Of a stretch of DNA of 9,840 bases, positions 5,398-9,840 are shown piece by piece. The notes beneath the pieces were generated by a model. That model was not told where the DNA came from, did no database searches, and worked only from the letters and a program-made list of their open reading frames with translations. How positions within the stretch are numbered: position 1 is the first letter of the stretch; the number at the start of each line of letters is the position of its first letter. The position numbers were made by a program, and so were the translations under genes. Source of the stretch: Candidatus Cellulosilyticum pullistercoris (lineage in GTDB: Bacteria; Bacillota; Clostridia; Lachnospirales; Cellulosilyticaceae); assembly GCA_018883705.1 (NCBI GenBank), contig JAHLFQ010000001.1, positions 1 to 9,840 on the forward strand. Direction: 5' to 3'.

Positions 5398-7635
5398 ATG
5401 TACATTTCAATTGAAGTAAGTGATATCATAATGCAGGCTAGAGAATTGGCTACAAAGTGGCAACATGAATATATTACGCCAGAACATGTACTAAATGTAA
5501 TGTGTGATAAAATGCATTTTAAGGAAGCTTTTGAGGCATGTGGAGGGGATACACTTCAGTTAAAGCAAGACCTGACGGCGTATTTAAAGGATGCGATAGC
5601 TACCACTCAGCTAGAGCCTATAGAGAGTTTTAGCTTGCAACAAGCATTTATTTGGGCAAGCGAGCAAGTGATAAATAGTGGTAAGAATCAAATAGAATTA
5701 GATCATCTTTTATCAGGAATCATGAACCAACCAGAAAGTTATAGTGCTTATTATATAGAAGTTCAGGGTATCACTCTAACAGACCTTTTATATGAGCTTT
5801 GTCACCAAGTAGGAGATGATGAAGAAACATTATATGAAGGAAGTAGAAAAGAAGAAGGAGAAGAAGATACCATTCAAGAAGAGACTGCTCTAGAAAAGCT
5901 TTCTAGTTATGTGACTCAATTAAATGAACTTGTCAAAAAAGAGACAGGACCTTTAGTTGGAAGAGAGGATGTTATTCAAAGAACGATTCAAATCTTATGT
6001 CGTAAGCAAAAAAACAACCCCATTCATATTGGAGAGCCAGGAGTAGGTAAAACAGCTATTACTAAAGGGCTTGCTAGAAAGATTAATGAAGGAAGTGTGC
6101 CAAATAGTTTAAAAGGGGCACAAATCTTTGAGCTTGATTTAGGCGCAACTTTAGCAGGAACACAATATCGTGGGGATTTTGAAAAACGCCTCAAAAAGAT
6201 ACTTGATGTCATTAAGAAGCAAGAAAATCCTATTGTTTATATAGATGAAATTCATAATATTGTAGGAGCAGGTTCTTTAGGAGCAGGTTCATTAGACGCT
6301 TCTAATTTACTTAAGCCTTATCTAACGCAGGGACACATTAAATTTATAGGAGCTACTACTTACGAAGAATATAAGAAGTACTTTGAAAAAGATAAAGGGT
6401 TGGTAAGACGTTTTCAACCCGTAGAAATCAAAGAGCCAACTATCGAAGAAACGATTGAAATTCTTCAAGGGATTAAGTCTCATTATGAAGCATATCATGG
6501 TGTCACATATACAGAAGAAGCTATTAGAGCTGCGGCAAAGCTTAGTCAGCAATATATCAATGATCGATTCTTGCCTGATAAAGCCATTGATTTACTAGAT
6601 GAAGCAGGTGCCTATTATTGTGCAAATGAGTTGAGTGAGAGTAAGAAGAAATCGATTATAGATGTACCCATTATAGAAGCAACGTTATCAAGGATTTGCC
6701 ATATTCCTAAGCAGAAAGTTGAAAAAGATGAGATTCAAATACTTAAAAACTTAGAGAAGCGCCTTAAGAAGCAAGTATTTGGACAAGATGAAGCCATTGA
6801 TGAAATTGTCAAGGCGATTAAACTTTCTAGAGCCGGACTAAGTGATGGAGAAAAACCAATTGCAAGTTTACTGTTTGTAGGGCCTACAGGTGTAGGTAAA
6901 ACAGAGGTTGTAAAGTGCTTATCTGAGGAACTAGGAGTTAAGCTGATTCGTTTTGATATGAGTGAGTATACAGAAAAGCATACAGCCTCTAAGTTAATTG
7001 GTTCACCTCCGGGATATGTTGGTTATGAAGAAGGTGGGCTACTAACGGATGCAATTAAGAAGGCACCGTATAGTATTTTACTGCTTGATGAGATTGAAAA
7101 GGCACACCAAGATATCTATAATATCTTACTTCAAGTAATGGATTATGCAACTTTAACGGATAACCAAGGAAGGAAAGCGGACTTTAGAAACGTCATACTT
7201 ATTATGACCTCTAATGCAGGTGCAGCCAAGATTGGTAAGAAGCTTGTGGGATTTGGTGAAAGAACCGTTGAAAAGGATGCAATAGATGAAGCGGTTAAAA
7301 AGACATTTACGCCTGAATTTAGAAACCGTTTAACGAAGGTAGTTGCTTTCCATCATATTGATGCGGCTATGGCTAAGTCCATTGTTCAGAAACAACTCAA
7401 TCAATTTAAAAAGCAGTTAGCTAAGAAACAGATTGAAATCAGTTTTACACCAAAGGTTATAAAATTTATATCAGAAAAAGGTATCTCTGCTGAATATGGA
7501 GCAAGAGAGATTATAAGGATAATAGATGGACAGATTAAACCTTTACTTGTAGATGAAGTTTTATTTGGAAAGCTTTCAAAAGGTGGAAAGTGCAAGGTTG
7601 ATATAGAAAATGAAACCTTTAAGTTAATGAATTGA
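5398..7635 (+). CDS. clpA: ATP-dependent Clp protease ATP-binding subunit ClpA
   Basis: ClpA is a hexameric AAA+ unfoldase that feeds proteins into the ClpP peptidase. Using ATG 5398 the product is 745 aa, close to E. coli ClpA (758). Residues 1-145 are the double Clp N-domain, the docking site for ClpS. An acidic linker (about 146-170) leads to D1, with Walker A GEPGVGKT (212-219) and Walker B IDE (282-284). D2 has Walker A GPTGVGKT (495-502), Walker B LLLDE (561-565) and the arginine motif EFRNRL (640-645). There is no coiled-coil middle domain as in ClpB or ClpC, so it is ClpA type. VGF (617-619) sits where ClpA/ClpC/ClpX carry their ClpP-binding loop, so it should partner ClpP, which is not encoded in this window. 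The start follows the clpS stop by one base, with AAGAGGTG inside clpS as RBS. An in-frame GTG at 5380 inside clpS is less likely. Confidence 0.96.
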   Translation: MYISIEVSDIIMQARELATKWQHEYITPEHVLNVMCDKMHFKEAFEACGGDTLQLKQDLTAYLKDAIATTQLEPIESFSLQQAFIWASEQVINSGKNQIELDHLLSGIMNQPESYSAYYIEVQGITLTDLLYELCHQVGDDEETLYEGSRKEEGEEDTIQEETALEKLSSYVTQLNELVKKETGPLVGREDVIQRTIQILCRKQKNNPIHIGEPGVGKTAITKGLARKINEGSVPNSLKGAQIFELDLGATLAGTQYRGDFEKRLKKILDVIKKQENPIVYIDEIHNIVGAGSLGAGSLDASNLLKPYLTQGHIKFIGATTYEEYKKYFEKDKGLVRRFQPVEIKEPTIEETIEILQGIKSHYEAYHGVTYTEEAIRAAAKLSQQYINDRFLPDKAIDLLDEAGAYYCANELSESKKKSIIDVPIIEATLSRICHIPKQKVEKDEIQILKNLEKRLKKQVFGQDEAIDEIVKAIKLSRAGLSDGEKPIASLLFVGPTGVGKTEVVKCLSEELGVKLIRFDMSEYTEKHTASKLIGSPPGYVGYEEGGLLTDAIKKAPYSILLLDEIEKAHQDIYNILLQVMDYATLTDNQGRKADFRNVILIMTSNAGAAKIGKKLVGFGERTVEKDAIDEAVKKTFTPEFRNRLTKVVAFHHIDAAMAKSIVQKQLNQFKKQLAKKQIEISFTPKVIKFISEKGISAEYGAREIIRIIDGQIKPLLVDEVLFGKLSKGGKCKVDIENETFKLMN

Positions 7636-7652
7636 TTCGTTCTAAAGATGAG

Positions 7653-7690
7653 AAGATGATACTTATGTCATATAAGTGTCATCTTTTTTT
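7653..7690 (+). terminator. Intrinsic terminator of the clpSA operon
   Basis: AAGATGATACTTAT (7653-7666) pairs with ATAAGTGTCATCTT (7672-7685) over 14 bp with one G-U pair and a 5-base loop. It is followed by a seven-base T run (7684-7690). It begins 17 bases after the clpA stop codon. Confidence 0.9.
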
Positions 7691-7760
7691 ATGATAGTAA
7701 AGAGATTTAAAAGAATCACATAAAATATAATGAGTATTTAGAATAAATTAGTGAAATGTA

Positions 7761-7790
7761 TGGTCATAATTTAGAACCCTGTGCTACAAT
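7761..7790 (+). promoter_or_regulatory. Probable promoter of the aroB-like gene
   Basis: TACAAT (7785-7790) is preceded by TGC, making an extended -10. TGGTCA (7761-7766) lies 18 bases upstream and matches 4 of 6 positions. Transcription would start near 7797, about 30 bases before the ATG at 7828. An exact TATAAT at 7726-7731 lacks a visible -35. Confidence 0.45.
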
Positions 7791-7827
7791 AAAACTACTG
7801 AAAATAGCGTTAGAAAGGGGACTAAGA

Positions 7828-8958
7828 ATGAGTAAGTTTTATGTGGAGCTTAAAAAGGTTGTAGATGATTCCTATGATATTGAAATAGGTAAGAATCTAT
7901 TTGAAACATTAATTAAGGATTTAAAAGGAGAATTAGGAAAAGGTATTAGTCGCTATGCTATTATAACGGATTCTAATGTAAAAACATTATATGGTGATAG
8001 GCTCTATGATTTAATGAAAGAAGAAGGTTTCAAGGTCGATTTAATGAGTTTTCCAGCAGGGGAGACATCAAAGACAAGAGCAACCAAAGAAATCATAGAA
8101 GATAGTATGCTAGCTAAAGGGCATCGTAGGGATAGCTGTATTATTGCACTAGGTGGTGGCGTTGTTACAGACTTAGCTGGATTTATAGCAGGAACCTTTG
8201 GAAGAGGCATTCCTTTCATTAATTATTCAACAAGTATATTAGGGGCAGCAGATGCCTCTGTGGGTGGAAAAACAGCTGTAGATACACCACTTGCAACGAA
8301 TCTAATAGGACTAATTTATCAGCCAAAGAAAGTTTATATCGATTTAGCGACTTGGGAAACCTTACCTAAGAAGCAAGTGAGTAATGGATTAGCTGAAACC
8401 ATTAAGCATGCTTGTATGGCAGATGAAGCGTTCTTTACTTTCCTAGAAGAAAACATAGAAAAACTTCTTGAAGAAGAGGGCATTCGTAAGCATTTTGAAA
8501 TATGCCAACATATAGCTGAGACAAATTGCCGTATTAAATATGAAGTCGTAAAAAAAGATGAAAGAGAATCTAATCTCAGACAGATTTTAAATTTAGGTCA
8601 TACAGTAGGGCGTGCTATTGAAACGTTAAGTGGGTATGATTTATTACATGGTCAAGCAGTAGCTATTGGTATGGCGATGCAAGTAAAAATTGGAGAAAAG
8701 CTTGGCTATATAACCAAGGAAGAGGCAGATAGAGTGATTGCACTCTTTGAAAAAGCAGGTCTTCCTACTAAGCTTCCAGAAGAAATGTCTACAGAAGAAG
8801 TGGTGCAGAAACTTTATACAGATAAGAAAGTCAGACAAGGTAAAATTAGGTTTGTTTTTGAAGAAGGAATAGGCCGTATTAAACGTCATGAAGACGGAAA
8901 TTATTCAATTGCTTTAGAAGAGGAATTTATTAGAAAGACAATTGATGAGGTAAGATAA
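7828..8958 (+). CDS. aroB: 3-dehydroquinate synthase-like sugar phosphate cyclase
   Basis: AroB converts DAHP to 3-dehydroquinate, the second step of the shikimate pathway, using NAD and a divalent metal. The 376-aa length is normal. GGGVVTDLAGF (109-119) forms the NAD site and ASVGGKTAVD (143-152) is a family signature. Compared with the A. nidulans enzyme at constant offsets, the metal ligands Glu190, His258 and His274 are present. So are Arg126, Lys148, Asn158, Lys193, Lys237, Arg251 and Asn255. Two active-site positions differ: Lys161 is Thr157, and His275 is Arg262 (GHTVGR instead of GHTxGH). The Glu after the second metal His is Gln276. It is most likely aroB, but a different cyclase substrate or a lineage variant is possible. 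Start ATG 7828 has GAAAGGGG eight bases upstream, and an in-frame ATG at 7756 precedes the predicted promoter. No other shikimate gene is adjacent, and no clear terminator follows. Confidence 0.85.
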   Translation: MSKFYVELKKVVDDSYDIEIGKNLFETLIKDLKGELGKGISRYAIITDSNVKTLYGDRLYDLMKEEGFKVDLMSFPAGETSKTRATKEIIEDSMLAKGHRRDSCIIALGGGVVTDLAGFIAGTFGRGIPFINYSTSILGAADASVGGKTAVDTPLATNLIGLIYQPKKVYIDLATWETLPKKQVSNGLAETIKHACMADEAFFTFLEENIEKLLEEEGIRKHFEICQHIAETNCRIKYEVVKKDERESNLRQILNLGHTVGRAIETLSGYDLLHGQAVAIGMAMQVKIGEKLGYITKEEADRVIALFEKAGLPTKLPEEMSTEEVVQKLYTDKKVRQGKIRFVFEEGIGRIKRHEDGNYSIALEEEFIRKTIDEVR

Positions 8959-8989
8959 GTATAGGCCCTGTTATTAAATAATATTGATA

Positions 8990-9170
8990 TGAGTTTAACT
9001 CACAGAACTACCTAAATTGCGACCATCTGAGATATTTTACGTGAGTAAAGGTGCTGAATGAAGACCAAGCTATGTCTATTGCTACCGTTACAAGTACTTC
9101 TGATGAAATTAAAGAGAAGCATTTTTATAAGGTGAAATTATTCATATACACAATGGGGGGAAATACGTGA
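8990..9170 (+). pseudogene. Possible frameshifted small-gene remnant
   Basis: The 208 bases between aroB and the next gene hold adjoining protein-like stretches in different frames. ATG 8991-region frame reads MSLTHRTT then stops. A second frame gives LTELPKLRPSEIFYVSKGAE and stops at TGA 9060. The third frame gives EDQAMSIATVTSTSDEIKEK and runs on to TGA 9168-9170. Removing two bases near 9001 and one base near 9060 would join them into one protein of about 55-60 residues. I do not recognise the protein. The last piece from GTG 9051 is a 39-codon ORF whose stop overlaps the next start as GTGA, so it could also be a tiny coupled ORF. No intact RBS precedes it. Confidence that this is a decayed gene is low. 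Confidence 0.25.
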
Positions 9171-9817
9171 AAAAAATATTAGTTATTAGTATTTGTCTTA
9201 TTACGATAGCATGTTTATGCTCTTGTTCATACTCATTGAGTACACAAACATATGATGTAGTAAAAAATGAAACAATTTTTACAGTTGACATTGAAAACGG
9301 TACAATTTTTGACGGAACAAATACCTATCAATATATACTTTCCTCAACTGCCTCTGGGCATAAAATAGACATAACTTTTCCAGATGGTTCAACTTATTGG
9401 TGGAAAACGCAAGGGAATAGTGGCTACGGTGGATGGAGTGATGATTACGATGAAACTCGCTATATAAGTGGAGATATTTTGTGTAATGTGCTTGAAGAAA
9501 AAATACCAAAACAATATTCCGCTAAAAGTGTTTTAATTATTTTAGCGTTTTCAGTTATTGGTATTTTCAATATTGTTTCGCCTCGAACTGCTTGGTATTT
9601 ATCGTATGGTTGGAGATATAAAAATGCCGAACCATCTGATATTGCTTTAGTATTATGCCGTTGTAGCGGCATCTTTGCATTTGTGCTTGCAATTATTATG
9701 ATGTTAAATGGAGCTGTCGCACTAAGAAATTTAGTGCTCAGCTCCTTTTACTTTGAAAAACAACAGCCAGACTTCGAAAAGTCTGGCTGTTGTTGTAAAA
9801 TATATTTATGCGAATAA
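9167..9817 (+). CDS. DUF6199 family membrane lipoprotein
   Basis: The 216-aa product starts with a lipoprotein-type signal peptide (MKK, hydrophobic 4-17, then LCSC with Cys20 as the likely lipidated residue). An exported polar, beta-rich region follows (21-118). Two membrane segments lie at about 119-138 and 161-180. Between them TAWYLSYGWRYKNAEPSD (141-158) is the characteristic motif I associate with DUF6199. Function is unknown; the family name refers to natural product biosynthesis but nothing here supports such a role. The start is GTG, chosen for its GGGGGG RBS six bases upstream, just before MKK. After residue about 181 the frame runs through two strong hairpins, giving an atypical tail ending in GCCCKIYLCE. 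The original gene may have ended near 9725, so the C-terminus should be treated with caution. Confidence 0.75.
   Translation: MKKILVISICLITIACLCSCSYSLSTQTYDVVKNETIFTVDIENGTIFDGTNTYQYILSSTASGHKIDITFPDGSTYWWKTQGNSGYGGWSDDYDETRYISGDILCNVLEEKIPKQYSAKSVLIILAFSVIGIFNIVSPRTAWYLSYGWRYKNAEPSDIALVLCRCSGIFAFVLAIIMMLNGAVALRNLVLSSFYFEKQQPDFEKSGCCCKIYLCE
9710..9749 (+). terminator. Terminator-like hairpin inside the 3' end of the DUF6199 ORF
   Basis: GGAGCT (9710-9715) pairs with AGCTCC (9740-9745). After a small internal loop, GCACTAA (9719-9725) pairs with TTAGTGC (9731-9737). TTTT follows at 9746-9749. The shape is that of an intrinsic terminator, yet it lies within the open frame, about 70 bases before its stop codon. 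Confidence 0.6.
9756..9794 (-). terminator. Perfect 16-bp hairpin, terminator orientation on the minus strand
   Basis: Bases 9759-9774 pair perfectly with 9779-9794, with loop CGAA at 9775-9778. On the + strand no T run follows. On the minus strand the stem is followed by TTTTT (complement of 9760-9756), so it best suits a gene arriving from the right on the minus strand, outside this window. It also overlaps the last codons of the DUF6199 ORF. Confidence 0.6.
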
Positions 9818-9840
9818 ATAAAATTCTACATAGAAATTAT

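Noticed and set aside
6265..6294. Tandem 15-base repeat (GGAGCAGGTTCTTTA, one mismatch) within clpA
   Set aside because: It encodes GAGSLGAGSL, the normal-length glycine-rich loop after Walker B in Clp ATPases, so no insertion is implied.
6024..7595. Short minus-strand open frames opposite clpA
   Set aside because: They are antisense shadows without RBS or recognisable motifs; the two-domain AAA+ protein on the + strand explains the region.
7756..7827. Upstream in-frame ATG for the aroB-like gene
   Set aside because: The added 24 residues have no family counterpart, there is no RBS, and the likely promoter (7761-7790) lies inside that stretch.
8990..9002. TGAGTT-T-AACTCA palindrome as an attachment site or operator
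   Set aside because: A single short palindrome with no second copy or integrase nearby is not enough; it is only noted with the remnant next to it.

Overview
The window looks like low-GC Firmicute (Clostridia) chromosome. It is AT-rich, its genes have strong purine-rich Shine-Dalgarno sites, and its families (YitT with DUF2179, LuxR-type HTH plus DUF2087, DUF6199) are typical of Clostridia. A Lachnospiraceae or Cellulosilyticum-like source is my guess from protein style, not something the sequence proves. All intact genes are on the + strand. No tRNA, rRNA, CRISPR array or complete mobile element was seen.

Layout. Position 1 to 947 is the 3' part of a gene that enters from the left: a coiled, very acidic N-terminal region fused to a maltose/galactoside O-acetyltransferase-like left-handed beta-helix that lacks the usual catalytic histidine. 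Next come a small unrecognised protein (1038-1358), a leader with a terminator-like hairpin, and a YitT-family membrane protein (1581-2465). The 383-base gap after yitT holds a terminator, a decayed minus-strand remnant of a ferredoxin-nitroreductase protein, and the promoter of the next gene. That gene is a membrane acyltransferase-3 protein (2849-3985), followed by a terminator.

The stretch 4098-7690 is the best defined functional block. A zinc-finger-like/LuxR-HTH/DUF2087 regulator (4185-4937) has its own promoter and terminator. A clpS-clpA operon (5097-7635) follows, with a 1-base gap between its genes. ClpS delivers N-degron substrates to the ClpA unfoldase, which feeds a ClpP encoded elsewhere. 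A good intrinsic terminator closes the operon.

The right end holds a 3-dehydroquinate synthase-like gene (aroB, 7828-8958) with two unusual active-site substitutions. After it comes a short stretch that looks like a frameshifted gene remnant, then a DUF6199 lipoprotein/membrane protein (9167-9817). The last ~37 codons of that gene run through two strong hairpins.

The window is mostly housekeeping and accessory single genes. I see no clear new multi-gene system. The most interesting points are the substituted active sites of the acetyltransferase-like and AroB-like proteins, the ClpS-ClpA pair in a Firmicute, and the ferredoxin-nitroreductase fossil.
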